A stretch of DNA of 64,000 bases from NCBI GenBank assembly GCA_949494735.1, contig CATABD010000004.1, positions 1 through 64,000 of the forward strand, in the 5' to 3' direction. The notes below the pieces were generated by a model. That model saw nothing but the letters and a program-made list of their open reading frames with translations. It had not been told where the DNA came from and ran no database searches. Origin of the DNA: an uncultured Oscillospiraceae bacterium (lineage in GTDB: Bacteria > Bacillota > Clostridia > Oscillospirales > Oscillospiraceae). Positions within the stretch are counted from its first letter, which is position 1. Each line of letters starts with the position of its first letter. The translations under genes and the position numbers were made by a program. Shown here one piece after another: positions 21,850 through 30,914 of the stretch.

Positions 21850-24645
21850 ATGCTGCAAATTCAAAACATAAAGAAGCAATATAAAACAGGCTATCTGATC
21901 CAGCAGGCCCTAGACAATGTCAGCTTGAGCTTTCGGGACAGCGAATTTGTTTCAATCCTTGGCCCCAGCGGTTCTGGTAAAACCACGTTGCTGAATATCA
22001 TCGGCGGACTGGATCAATATGATAGCGGCGAATTAATGATCAACGGCATCTCCACCAAAAAATATAGGGATAAGGACTGGGATTCCTACCGAAACCACAC
22101 CGTTGGCTTCGTTTTCCAAAGCTACAATTTGATTCCTCACCAGTCCATCCTCGCGAATGTGGAGTTGGCGCTGACTATCTCCGGCATCTCTCGCAGGGAG
22201 CGCCGCCAAAGGGCAGAGCAGGTGCTGACTCAGGTGGGGCTGGGGGATCAGCTCCATAAGCGTCCCAATCAAATGTCTGGGGGACAGATGCAGCGAGTGG
22301 CCATTGCAAGGGCGTTGGTCAACAATCCAAGCATCCTTCTGGCCGACGAGCCCACCGGAGCACTGGACACCGCCACCAGCCTCCAGATCATGGAGCTGCT
22401 GCGGGAGGTTTCTAAAGAACGTCTGGTTGTCATGGTGACTCACAATTCTGAGTTGGCGGAGCGGTATTCCACTCGTATTGTCAAACTGCAGGACGGTAGG
22501 ATTACGGACGATTCCGCGCCTTATACCCCGGAAGTGGGGGAGCTCCCGACACCAAAGTATCAAAGCATGGGCCGGGCTAAAATGTCGCTCCTCACAGCAT
22601 TGTCGCTCAGCTTTAATAATTTGCGCACAAAAAAAGGGCGGACGCTGCTAACATCTATTGCTGGTTCCATTGGCATCATCGGCATTGCATTGATCCTGGC
22701 CCTTTCCTCCAGTGTAAACCGCTATATCGCAGATATGCAGAAGGACACAATGACCTCTTATCCCATCACGATCAGTGCGGAAACCTTTGATATGTCTGGC
22801 ATGATGGCTGGCGGGCAGCGGATCGGCGGGCCAAACACGCGATCCGAACTGCGGGATGGCGTACACGCGGATTACCGGGATCTTGAACTGAGCGAAACTG
22901 TATTCGCCAGTATCATAGAAAATAACCTGACAACGTTCAAGAGCTATTTGGACGACCCAAACAGCGAAATCCATCAGTATTTGGGGGAAAATGGATTTGT
23001 CTACACCTATGATGTGTGCTTTGATGTTTATTCTTATGACGCGAACGGAGTGTTGATTAATAGCGGCGCGGATGTTGGGACCTTAATCAGTTCCGGCGGG
23101 GGATTCAGCTCCATGCCAGGCGGGATCGGAGATATGTCAATGATGATGGGCGGATCTGCTGGGGCCGAGAATTTTTCCGAGCTGATGGCAAGCCCTGACG
23201 GCAATATGGTCAGTCATATCGTCACCGACAGCTATGAAATGCTTTACGGGGCCTGGCCAGAGCATTTTGATGAGGTGGTGTTGGTTCTGGATGAGAATCA
23301 GTCCCTTTCTGCCGGCACTCTCTATCAACTGGGTCTGCTGACAGCGGAGGACTATGAGGAGGCCTCCGAGCAAATCAAAATGGGAGAAGAAGTGACCGCA
23401 AAGGACTGGAGCTATGAGGAAATCAGCGGCCATCGTTTTTATCTTGTTTTGCCCAGCAGTTACTATGCCGAACATGAGAACGGCACGTTTTCCTATATTG
23501 GCGATAAGGCTTTGAACGCAGAGCAGCTTTTGGAGGATGCTCTGGAACTGAAAATCTGCGGTATCGTCAAGCCGCGGGAGGATGCTGCAAACGCTGTCAT
23601 TTCCACTGCTGTGGCCTATACCTCCCAGCTGACAGACTATGTGATCCAACAGACAGGTGGAAGCTCTGTGGTCCTTGCCCAAGAAGCAAATCAGGAAACC
23701 AATGTCCTCACAGGGATGAAATTTGAGGCGCTGGATGATGCTGAAAAAATTGTGGAAGCCTCTGCCTATATCTCGGCGATGGGCATATCGGATAAGGCAT
23801 CCCTTTATTCTATGATTTTGTATTACAGCTCCGCAGATGCACAGGGAACCGCTCCCGTAGAGCAGCAAAGCGGGCTTCAGCCCATGCAGGGGGCAGGCCA
23901 GACAGGTACTGCGAATATGGGCGGCGCAAATATGGATGAAGCCGCTATGGCGCAGGCATTGGACGTCTGGCTGGCGGAAACGCCGGACAATGAGATCTTG
24001 CTGTCCGTTTACAACGAGTATATCGACGGGGCCTCATATGCAGACAACATGAAAAAGTTCGGCAAGGTCAGTTATGATGCGCCCGCATCCATCAGCATTT
24101 ATACCGACAGCTTTGAGGATAAGAACGCGGTTTCCGCCTGCATTGAGCGCTATAATGACAGCGCTGACGAGGCTGGCAAGATCACCTATACCGACTATGT
24201 GGCCCTATTGACCAGTTCCATTACATCAATGGTCGACGTGATCTCGTATGTCTTGATTGCCTTTGTGGCGGTGTCCCTGGTTGTCTCCTGTATTATGATC
24301 GGCATCATCACGCACATCTCCGTGATGGAGCGGACGAAAGAGATCGGCATCCTCCGGGCGTTGGGAGCATCCAAGCACAACGTTTCCCAGGTATTTAATG
24401 CCGAGACATTTATCGTTGGCATCTGTGCAGGCTTGCTGGGTGTAGGGGTGTCCGCGTTGCTGACAATTCCCATTAATGCCGTACTGGAAAGTCTGCTGGG
24501 CATTGAAGCGCTTACGGTAGCCCTGCCCGCCGTATATGCAGTAGTTTTGGTCACGTTGAGCGTGGTCATCACCATGATAGGCGGGCTGCTGCCCGCGAAA
24601 AGGGCGGCAAAACAGGACGCTGTCATTGCGCTGCGTACAGAATAG
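21850..24645 (+). CDS. ABC transporter, ATPase fused to MacB/FtsX-type permease
   Basis: 931 residues. The ATPase domain (1-230) has Walker A GPSGSGKT at 38-45, signature SGGQMQR from 143 and Walker B ILLADEPTG near 161-169. One membrane helix follows at about 270-290, then a large external domain to about 790, then three helices with the FtsX pattern (MERTKEIGILRALGASKHNV). This layout is that of MacB-like and BceAB-related exporters, fused in one chain. The external domain has Met/Gly-rich stretches near 315-325, 420-438 and 675-700. It is divergent from the regulator-kinase pair and shares its operator, so it probably serves in defence against, or release of, a peptide or antibiotic. Confidence 0.9.
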   Translation: MLQIQNIKKQYKTGYLIQQALDNVSLSFRDSEFVSILGPSGSGKTTLLNIIGGLDQYDSGELMINGISTKKYRDKDWDSYRNHTVGFVFQSYNLIPHQSILANVELALTISGISRRERRQRAEQVLTQVGLGDQLHKRPNQMSGGQMQRVAIARALVNNPSILLADEPTGALDTATSLQIMELLREVSKERLVVMVTHNSELAERYSTRIVKLQDGRITDDSAPYTPEVGELPTPKYQSMGRAKMSLLTALSLSFNNLRTKKGRTLLTSIAGSIGIIGIALILALSSSVNRYIADMQKDTMTSYPITISAETFDMSGMMAGGQRIGGPNTRSELRDGVHADYRDLELSETVFASIIENNLTTFKSYLDDPNSEIHQYLGENGFVYTYDVCFDVYSYDANGVLINSGADVGTLISSGGGFSSMPGGIGDMSMMMGGSAGAENFSELMASPDGNMVSHIVTDSYEMLYGAWPEHFDEVVLVLDENQSLSAGTLYQLGLLTAEDYEEASEQIKMGEEVTAKDWSYEEISGHRFYLVLPSSYYAEHENGTFSYIGDKALNAEQLLEDALELKICGIVKPREDAANAVISTAVAYTSQLTDYVIQQTGGSSVVLAQEANQETNVLTGMKFEALDDAEKIVEASAYISAMGISDKASLYSMILYYSSADAQGTAPVEQQSGLQPMQGAGQTGTANMGGANMDEAAMAQALDVWLAETPDNEILLSVYNEYIDGASYADNMKKFGKVSYDAPASISIYTDSFEDKNAVSACIERYNDSADEAGKITYTDYVALLTSSITSMVDVISYVLIAFVAVSLVVSCIMIGIITHISVMERTKEIGILRALGASKHNVSQVFNAETFIVGICAGLLGVGVSALLTIPINAVLESLLGIEALTVALPAVYAVVLVTLSVVITMIGGLLPAKRAAKQDAVIALRTE
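21892..21897 (+). other. Placeholder check: coding sequence, not a regulatory box
   Basis: These bases lie inside the ABC transporter gene and hold no regulatory site. The -10 candidate TATGAT of that gene lies upstream, in the window 21812-21817, 11 bases after the last GTTGAG box. This entry exists only to state that position clearly. Confidence 0.05.
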
Positions 24646-24656
24646 GAGGGATTGTT

Positions 24657-25799
24657 GTGTTGAACTGCTCATTTTGGAAAAATGCTGTATACACGGCAAA
24701 GAGGATCGCTGTCCGGGGGATTGCCGGCGCACTGCTGTGTGCGGTGCTGATATTGTTCCTTGCTCCGGCCTATGCCGTAGGCTGCGCAGATCCTCTTGCC
24801 ACTGAAACTGGAAAAGCGGAAATTCATGCGGGAGATGTGGTGTGCTTTGGCATATGCGATGATGCTTGCGGTTTTGACGGGAAATGGTTGGCTTTGGATA
24901 CGGAGCATACCAATACCGGCGAGCCGGGCATGTTCCTTATGGCGCTGAATCTCATTTCGGATGAAAAGGGAGGCAGCCTTCTGTTTCGCGACATTGGTGG
25001 AGATGTATCTGTCTCTTTTGCGGACAGGGGAGACGCCTTTGCGGCGGAACACCCCGGATCGACTGACTATCGGAACAGCGATATTCAGATCTGGTGTGAA
25101 GACTTTGCACAATCCCACCTGACCCAGGCGGAATACGGTGCGCTCCTCCCTACGCTGAAATCAGATGCAGGTGTTGCGATTCCGGGCTTTGGAATCCCAA
25201 TTCCCGGGGTTTCTACCGGCACGGTGGATTTTGACCCGGTTGATGAAATCCTGAACGGCGACAGGTTATTCCTGCTTTCCGCTGAGGAAATCACGAATCC
25301 GCAGTATGGTTTTGTGGATGCCCGTTCCCGTGTTGCCCAGTACAAGGGAACGGAGGAAGGCTACTGGCTCCGTTCCCCTCATATCCCTACATTCCCGTTG
25401 GATGTAGGATTTGTATTCAGCTTCGGAGCGGTGATGGATTTCCCCGTGAACGGAAATTTTGCGTTTGAAATGAATTCCTATGCCCGTCCGGCCTGCAATC
25501 TGGACAGCAGTAAAATCACAGATGCGGAAGTTTTGGCAGTGCGCGGCGAAAAAACGATCTGGCGGTTAAGCTTCCAAGATGGCGAGCACAACGACCGGGA
25601 GTATGATACCAGCCTTCCGATCATCGGTGAGGTTATGGACCTGACGGCGCTGCTGAAAAAGGCGCTGGTGATTACCGCCTGCGTGTTGATCCTTCTGATC
25701 GTTGTCATAGTGGTGGTGATTCGGAACGTGCTTCGCAAACGGCGAACAAAACGGATGGCAGAGAAAAAACAGGAGGAAGGATCGCTCGGTGGAGAATAA
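24657..25799 (+). CDS. Membrane-anchored secreted protein, DUF6273-like
   Basis: 380 residues from a GTG at 24657 (AGGAGGG upstream). A signal peptide ending near PAYAVG (about residue 40) is followed by an external domain. It contains YWLRSP near 238 and, later, SYARPACNLDSSKI, the pattern of DUF6273-type domains, which resemble formylglycine/lectin-like folds. A C-terminal helix near 330-352 with a basic Arg/Lys tail anchors it. It starts 11 bases after the ABC gene, so it is part of that operon. Role unknown; a surface partner of the transporter is likely. Confidence 0.7.
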   Translation: MLNCSFWKNAVYTAKRIAVRGIAGALLCAVLILFLAPAYAVGCADPLATETGKAEIHAGDVVCFGICDDACGFDGKWLALDTEHTNTGEPGMFLMALNLISDEKGGSLLFRDIGGDVSVSFADRGDAFAAEHPGSTDYRNSDIQIWCEDFAQSHLTQAEYGALLPTLKSDAGVAIPGFGIPIPGVSTGTVDFDPVDEILNGDRLFLLSAEEITNPQYGFVDARSRVAQYKGTEEGYWLRSPHIPTFPLDVGFVFSFGAVMDFPVNGNFAFEMNSYARPACNLDSSKITDAEVLAVRGEKTIWRLSFQDGEHNDREYDTSLPIIGEVMDLTALLKKALVITACVLILLIVVIVVVIRNVLRKRRTKRMAEKKQEEGSLGGE

Positions 25800-25857
25800 C
25801 TGGGAATTGTATTGAGAACTGCACAGTCAGGTGGGCAGTGAATAATTAAAGAATTTT

Positions 25858-25891
25858 CAACTACCGGCACCTGTTGGGGTGCCGGTAGTTG
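25858..25891. terminator. Strong hairpin after the ABC operon
   Basis: CAACTACCGGCACC pairs perfectly with GGTGCCGGTAGTTG (14 bp) around TGTTGG. No T-run follows on either strand, so it may be a processed or Rho-assisted end rather than a classical terminator. Confidence 0.5.
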
Positions 25892-26058
25892 CATGAAGAA
25901 AAAATCTCCCTATGAAGTAATATGATGAGCTCCCCCCAAAGCACCGAATTTAAGTGATTAAAAGAGACAAATGGCTTCATACCATTTTCCTTTTTTGCTG
26001 TTGGAGTGTTGTGGAGTTTAATCTGTTCCTATAGAAAGATTTTGATTCTCCAACACAA

Positions 26059-26125
26059 AAGGTTATGCCGTAAAATGGCAAGGCTGTGCGGTTGCCCTTT
26101 CTTATCATATGACAATATGTATAAT
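26059..26125 (+). promoter_or_regulatory. LytTR-type direct repeat pair and -10 box of the rhamnosidase gene
   Basis: AAGGTTATGCCG (26059-26070) and AAGGCTGTGCGG (26080-26091) begin 21 bases apart, the spacing used by LytTR regulators. A TATAAT -10 follows at 26120-26125 with no good -35, as in activated promoters. The same pair occurs at 30794-30826. The surrounding 25.9-26.19 kb is A/T-rich and holds no gene. Confidence 0.75.
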
Positions 26126-26189
26126 TGCTGCAGAATAGGCTGCGGATATTTATATAAAATAGCGCAGGCCGGTTTGAGGAGGAGAGTAT

Positions 26190-28607
26190 ATGATAAAAAG
26201 GGAATGGCTTACACGAGGTACCGCGTTGCTGATCTGCGCTGTCTCTGTGTTCTCGTTGCTGGCCGGATGTAACAGTGAGGATAACATTAAACCCGCTTCT
26301 TCTGCCCCAGTGGAGGTAGAAAACGTTGTCCCGGATCGGGGCATGGCAGACCGTTCGGATCTTATGTATTTGGATAGCATTGAGAGGTATAAAAAGACAG
26401 ACTGGACCGCCAATTGGATCTGGACTGAGGGCTGCGCCGAGGACAGCTATGTGGCTTTCCGCAAGACCTTCACCCTGGACCAGGCCGTCCCCTCCGCCAC
26501 CGCGTTTATTTCCGCCGTGGACAAATACGTGCTGTGGGTGAACGGGGAGCTGGTGGTGCTGGACGGCGCGCTGAAACGGGGCCCAACCCCCTACGACAGC
26601 TACTATGACACGGTGGAGCTCACCAACCTGAAGCAGGGGGAGAACACCATCGCCCTGCTGGTGGCCTTTAATGGCCGCTCCGGGGACGGCTCCATCGTCC
26701 CCGTCCTCCTGGACGAGGAGGGGGACGAGTACACCCAGGCGGGGCTTATTTTTGAGCTGGACGCCGGGGGCGTATCTATATGCTCGGACAGCTCCTGGAA
26801 GGCCGCCCGCCACACCGGCTACAAGAACCGGGTCACCTCTGGGGCGGATTACCCCGGCTACACCCAGTCCTCCATGCTGGCCGAGCGCAACGTCTATTTC
26901 GACGCGCGGGACGACCTGGGCGAGTTCATGGCCGAGGGCTATAACGACAGCGGGTGGGAGAGCGCCGCGCTGATTGCCAAGGCCGGGGACATCCCCTTCG
27001 GCGGCCTCTACTCCGCCATGATTGCCCCCATCAAATTTGAGGAGATCACCGACTTCGCCAACGCCGGGGACTATGTGGGCGCGGCCCTGGCCCAGGACAC
27101 CACCCTGGTGCTGGAGCTGCCGGGCAACATCCAGTTTACCCCCTATTTCGAGCTGGAGGCTCCGGCGGGCAAAAAGCTGACCTTCTACACCGACACCTAC
27201 ACTGACAAACAGGACATGCCCAACTTCAAGGACACCTATGTCACCGCCGAGGGGGCCCAGTGCTATGAGAATTATCCCTGGCGCAGCGGCTCCAAGCTCA
27301 TTATCGAGGCGGAGGCAGGCGTGACCTTCACCCGGCTGGGCTACCGCGTCAGCGGCTTCAACGGCGAATGGGCGGGGGCGTTTAGCTCCTCCGACGCGGG
27401 GCTGGACCAGCTGTGGCAGGAATCCCTCAACACCCTGGCCATCTGTATGCGGGACACCTACATGGACTGCCCCGAGCGGGAGCGGGGCCCCTACATGGGG
27501 GACGCCTCCAACCAGATCGACGCGGTGCTGTACAGCTACGACCAGGCGGGGCTGGATATGACGAAAAAGGCCATCCTGGCCTGCGTGGCCTGGACGCGGA
27601 CGGACGGGGCCATTCCCAGCCGCGCCCCCAGCGTGAAACCCCAGGAGATTCCCAATCAGAGCCTTATCTTTATGACCAGCGTGTATCACTACTGGCTCCA
27701 CTCCGGGGACCGGGAGACGGCGGCGGCCTACTGCGAGGCCTTCCTCAACTACCTGAAAATGGTGGAGATGGAAAACGGCCTGCCGGTGTACCGGGAGGGC
27801 TCCTGGACGTGGAACGACTGGGGGGATCGCATCGACACCCAGCTGCTCCAGGCGGGCATCTACTACTATGCCCTCAACGTCACCAAATCCATGGCCGACG
27901 AGCTGGGCATCACCGAGGACACTGGGTTCCTCACCGAGCGGATGGACGCCATGCAGGAAAACTGGCGGACCGCCTACTACACTGAGGAGGGCTTCAAGAG
28001 CCCGGACAGCAAGTATGTGGATGACCGCGCCAACGCCATGCTGGCCCTGTCCGGCCTGGCGGGGGAGGAGGACTACGCCCTCATCACCGACGTGGTCATG
28101 AGCACCTATGAGGCCAGCCCCTTCATTGAGAAGTACGTGTTGGAGGCCCTGTGCGTCATGGGACGGACGGATCTGGCCCTCCAGAGGATGCGGGAGCGCT
28201 ACGCGCCCATGCTCCAGGACGAGTATGATACCCTGTGGGAGACCTTCGACGGGGAGACCGGAACCGTCAACCACGGCTGGACCGCCGCACCGCTGTACAT
28301 CCTGTCCAAGTACGCGGCGGGGGTGCGCCCCACCGTGGCAGGGTTTGAAGAATACAAGATCGCACCCTGCGCCGCCCTGGACAGCTTTGACTGTACCGTC
28401 TGGACGCCTAAAGGGGAAATCGGCGTGAAGCTGGAGACTACGGCGGAGGGGAAAACGCTCACCGTGAACGCCATTGATGCCGTGGGGACGATCATCGTGC
28501 CGGAGGGCATGGGCACGGATATCACCGTCACCGGCGGGGACTGCCAGGTGGACGGGAACCGGGTGGTCGTCACCCAGGCGGGGGAGTACATCGTCACCAT
28601 CCGATAA
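26190..28607 (+). CDS. Lipoprotein alpha-L-rhamnosidase (GH78)
   Basis: 805 residues. A lipoprotein signal with lipobox LLAG-Cys27 places it on the outer face of the membrane. Beta-sandwich domains (about 70-400) precede the (alpha/alpha)6 barrel. The GH78 marker DCPERERGPYMGD starts at Asp426; ETGTVNHGWTAAPL lies in the last quarter, before the C-terminal beta domain. GH78 enzymes remove terminal alpha-L-rhamnose from plant glycosides, pectin or bacterial polymers by inversion. It stands alone between its promoter and a terminator, opposite the LytTR system. Confidence 0.88.
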   Translation: MIKREWLTRGTALLICAVSVFSLLAGCNSEDNIKPASSAPVEVENVVPDRGMADRSDLMYLDSIERYKKTDWTANWIWTEGCAEDSYVAFRKTFTLDQAVPSATAFISAVDKYVLWVNGELVVLDGALKRGPTPYDSYYDTVELTNLKQGENTIALLVAFNGRSGDGSIVPVLLDEEGDEYTQAGLIFELDAGGVSICSDSSWKAARHTGYKNRVTSGADYPGYTQSSMLAERNVYFDARDDLGEFMAEGYNDSGWESAALIAKAGDIPFGGLYSAMIAPIKFEEITDFANAGDYVGAALAQDTTLVLELPGNIQFTPYFELEAPAGKKLTFYTDTYTDKQDMPNFKDTYVTAEGAQCYENYPWRSGSKLIIEAEAGVTFTRLGYRVSGFNGEWAGAFSSSDAGLDQLWQESLNTLAICMRDTYMDCPERERGPYMGDASNQIDAVLYSYDQAGLDMTKKAILACVAWTRTDGAIPSRAPSVKPQEIPNQSLIFMTSVYHYWLHSGDRETAAAYCEAFLNYLKMVEMENGLPVYREGSWTWNDWGDRIDTQLLQAGIYYYALNVTKSMADELGITEDTGFLTERMDAMQENWRTAYYTEEGFKSPDSKYVDDRANAMLALSGLAGEEDYALITDVVMSTYEASPFIEKYVLEALCVMGRTDLALQRMRERYAPMLQDEYDTLWETFDGETGTVNHGWTAAPLYILSKYAAGVRPTVAGFEEYKIAPCAALDSFDCTVWTPKGEIGVKLETTAEGKTLTVNAIDAVGTIIVPEGMGTDITVTGGDCQVDGNRVVVTQAGEYIVTIR

Positions 28608-28612
28608 GGGTA

Positions 28613-28652
28613 CAAAGCAGCCGGGACCGCTTACGCGGCCCCGGCTGCTTTG
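28613..28652. terminator. Bidirectional terminator between convergent genes
   Basis: CAAAGCAGCCGGG(A)CCGC pairs with GCGG(C)CCCGGCTGCTTTG around TTAC, an 18-bp stem with one mismatch. It lies between the rhamnosidase and the convergent sensor kinase gene. Confidence 0.8.
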
Positions 28653-30014
28653 TCATGCGGTCTTGTCCCTGTTCCTGCCAAGCGGGAAGCGGACGGTGAG
28701 GAAAAACATATTGTCCACCACCTTGATGTCCATCGTGCCACCGTACTGCGCCGCGATATACTGGATGCTTTTTGTGCCGAAGCCGTGGCGGGAGCTGTCT
28801 CCCTTGCTGGTGGCGGGCAGGCCGTGATCCAGCTCCAGCCTGCCGCTGAAGTAGTTGGATTCTTCGACCACCAGCGAGTCCTTTTCCTCCCAGCAGGAGA
28901 GGGAGATCACCCGCTCCTCCAGCGGGAGGGGCTTCACGGCCTCCACCGCGTTGTCGATGATGTTTCCAAACAGGGTATAGGTCTGTACCGGGGTGAGGAA
29001 ATCCAGCTTTTCTCCGTCTGCCATGCAGGAAAAGGAGATGCCGCTTTTCTGGCAGGTCATGGCCTTTTCGCACAGCACCACGTCCAGCACCTCGTTGCCG
29101 GTTTTGATATTGGCGTCGTAGAACTGGATGGCCTCTCGTAGGGAGGCCGCTTCCTCTCCGGTGAGCTTGTCCTCAATCCTGTCCAGAATGTGCTTGAGGT
29201 CATGGCATTTCATGTTAATGACATCCATGTTGGCCTTGACAGACTCAAACTGCGCCCGATCCTGCCGCCAAAGCTGGTGGAGGACACCAATCTGCTCCTC
29301 CTGCTCGCTCTGGGAAAAGATGCCCGCGCAGATCGTCAAGATGGTGAAGCTGAAGCCTACATAGAGTATCTTTGTCACAATATTGAGCATGGGACTTTCC
29401 CCTTCGTACACCCGGGAGATACAAATCAGGATATTCACCAGCGTTATCGTGGCAATGGACAGGATAATAACATTGCGAGTGGTGCGCCGGTTGTGGACCA
29501 GCCGGTTTTTCGGCGTGAAAAGTAAGGCCAACACAACAATGGACAGCAGATGAAAACCAAAAAAGAGCGTCCAGTCCAGATTTGAGATACTTGCATCTCC
29601 CGGATGGAGCAATGCCAGCGTTTCCCGGTCATTAATCCCCCGCAGATTTTGCAGCAGAGGATAGAGCTTGTTGGTGAACTGATAGGCCGCCATACCGGAG
29701 CAGAAGGCCAGCAGCATCTCTTCAATATCGTCCCTCCAGCAGAACATGAGCGCGGTAAAGTTCGACACAGTGATGGCGGAGTAGCACAGCACCCGCACCA
29801 GGAGAGAGTCTGCTTCCGTATACCAAATAGCCAGGAGATAACAGACCACCATTCCCTCCAGCAGGGTGAGGATGATACGAACGAGGAAAAAATCCCGCCG
29901 CTCAAACCTGCGAGCAAAGAGGGCGATGCAGGCATAACACTCCGTATAAGTCAGCATCAGGTTGACGCTCTGCATGGTGTAGGGCGTGGTAAAGGCCGCG
30001 ATCAGCTCATTCAT
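28653..30014 (-). CDS. AgrC-like (HPK10) sensor histidine kinase
   Basis: 453 residues from ATG 30014, which overlaps the regulator stop by 8 bases. The N-terminal ~210 residues form about six membrane helices, with almost no external domain. His271 lies in MKCHDLKHILDRIE, the typical HPK10 box. A GHKL ATPase domain follows, with NIIDNAVEAV and GFGTKSIQYIAAQYGG. Such kinases sense peptides or small ligands and act on LytTR regulators. Given its place inside a glycan locus it may respond to a sugar-derived signal, which would be unusual, or to a peptide not visible here. Confidence 0.88.
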   Translation of the reverse strand: MNELIAAFTTPYTMQSVNLMLTYTECYACIALFARRFERRDFFLVRIILTLLEGMVVCYLLAIWYTEADSLLVRVLCYSAITVSNFTALMFCWRDDIEEMLLAFCSGMAAYQFTNKLYPLLQNLRGINDRETLALLHPGDASISNLDWTLFFGFHLLSIVVLALLFTPKNRLVHNRRTTRNVIILSIATITLVNILICISRVYEGESPMLNIVTKILYVGFSFTILTICAGIFSQSEQEEQIGVLHQLWRQDRAQFESVKANMDVINMKCHDLKHILDRIEDKLTGEEAASLREAIQFYDANIKTGNEVLDVVLCEKAMTCQKSGISFSCMADGEKLDFLTPVQTYTLFGNIIDNAVEAVKPLPLEERVISLSCWEEKDSLVVEESNYFSGRLELDHGLPATSKGDSSRHGFGTKSIQYIAAQYGGTMDIKVVDNMFFLTVRFPLGRNRDKTA

Positions 30015-30717
30015 AGCGTTTTGTCTCCATAAATCGGACAAAGGCGTCGGTAAACGCTTTCCGTTTGGGGTGGCTGATCTGGAGCGGTTCCCCGCCCACG
30101 ATCACATTCATGCCGTCAATGCGGTCCACATGGGTCAGGTTGACCAACAGGAAGCTGTTGCAGCGGACAAAGCCCTGCCCCGCCAGGGCAGATTCGGCGC
30201 TTTTCATGGTCTGGTACTGGCGGTATTCCCCGCTGGCGGTGTGGTAGACGCAGTGGTGCCCCTTGACCTCCACATAGCGGACATCACGGGGCGAGAGGCG
30301 CACAAAGCTGGTGTCCGTGCGGATGAGCACGTCGGGGGGCATCACGTGCTCCAGCCTGGCCAGCACCTTGGTGAATTTCAGCGCAAACTCCGGGTAGGCC
30401 ACCGGCTTGACGATGAAATCAGAGGCGGCAACCTCATAACCCTGGATGGCGTACTGGCGCATGGTGGTGACAAAGATGAGGATCACCTTTTCGTCCTTTT
30501 CCCGCAGCAGCCTGGCCGCGTCCATGCCGTTGAGCATGGGCATCATGATGTCCATGTACACGATGTGGAACGGGGAGTATTTTTCCAAAAAAGTAATGGG
30601 TTCATAGAAGATTGAGACGGAGACAGACAACTTATGGTCAGCGGCGTAGGTCTTGATATGGCTTTCCAGCGCCGCGGCCTGCTCCCGGTTGTCCTCCACA
30701 ATGGCAATATCGATCAT
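30007..30717 (-). CDS. LytTR-family response regulator
   Basis: 236 residues. The receiver domain has acidic Glu8-Asp9, phospho-acceptor Asp56 in YMDIMMP and Lys in VKPV. The LytTR DNA-binding domain covers about 130-236 with DVRYVEVKGHHCVYHT and FVRCNSFLLVNLTHVDRI. LytTR domains bind pairs of short direct repeats one helical interval apart. Such pairs are present in front of its divergent neighbour (30794-30826) and in front of the rhamnosidase gene (26059-26091), which makes this the likely activator of the locus. Confidence 0.92.
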   Translation of the reverse strand: MIDIAIVEDNREQAAALESHIKTYAADHKLSVSVSIFYEPITFLEKYSPFHIVYMDIMMPMLNGMDAARLLREKDEKVILIFVTTMRQYAIQGYEVAASDFIVKPVAYPEFALKFTKVLARLEHVMPPDVLIRTDTSFVRLSPRDVRYVEVKGHHCVYHTASGEYRQYQTMKSAESALAGQGFVRCNSFLLVNLTHVDRIDGMNVIVGGEPLQISHPKRKAFTDAFVRFMETKRYE

Positions 30718-30793
30718 GTCTGTCCGCCTCCTTCTGCCTATTCAATATAGCAATTTTAACAAGGAAAGTCAAGGTTGGGCTGTCCGTGTTTGT

Positions 30794-30861
30794 AAGGTTG
30801 TGCGGCCAGAGACAAAGGTTATGCGGTTCCCATTGAAAACTTTGGGCATATCGAATAAATT
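30794..30861 (+). promoter_or_regulatory. LytTR-type direct repeat pair in front of the GH3 operon
   Basis: AAGGTTGTGCGG (30794-30805) and AAGGTTATGCGG (30815-30826) begin 21 bases apart. A weak -10 candidate TAAATT lies at 30856-30861, at nearly the same distance from the repeats as in the rhamnosidase promoter. The site lies between the divergent regulator gene and the lipoprotein gene. Confidence 0.75.
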
Positions 30862-30914
30862 GGGGGTGCGAAAAGGGGGAGAGCCCCTGACAAATATAAG
30901 AGGAGGATATTTCG

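Noticed and set aside
21892-21897. Listed feature at this position
   Set aside because: It is coding sequence of the ABC transporter and holds no regulatory site; the correct -10 candidate is at 21812-21817.
25858-25891. Classical Rho-independent terminator
   Set aside because: The stem is perfect but no T-run follows on either strand, so it is kept only as a strong hairpin.
26006-26272. Open frame of 88 codons across the rhamnosidase promoter
   Set aside because: It overlaps the LytTR repeats, the -10 box and the rhamnosidase start, and has no ribosome binding site or recognisable pattern.
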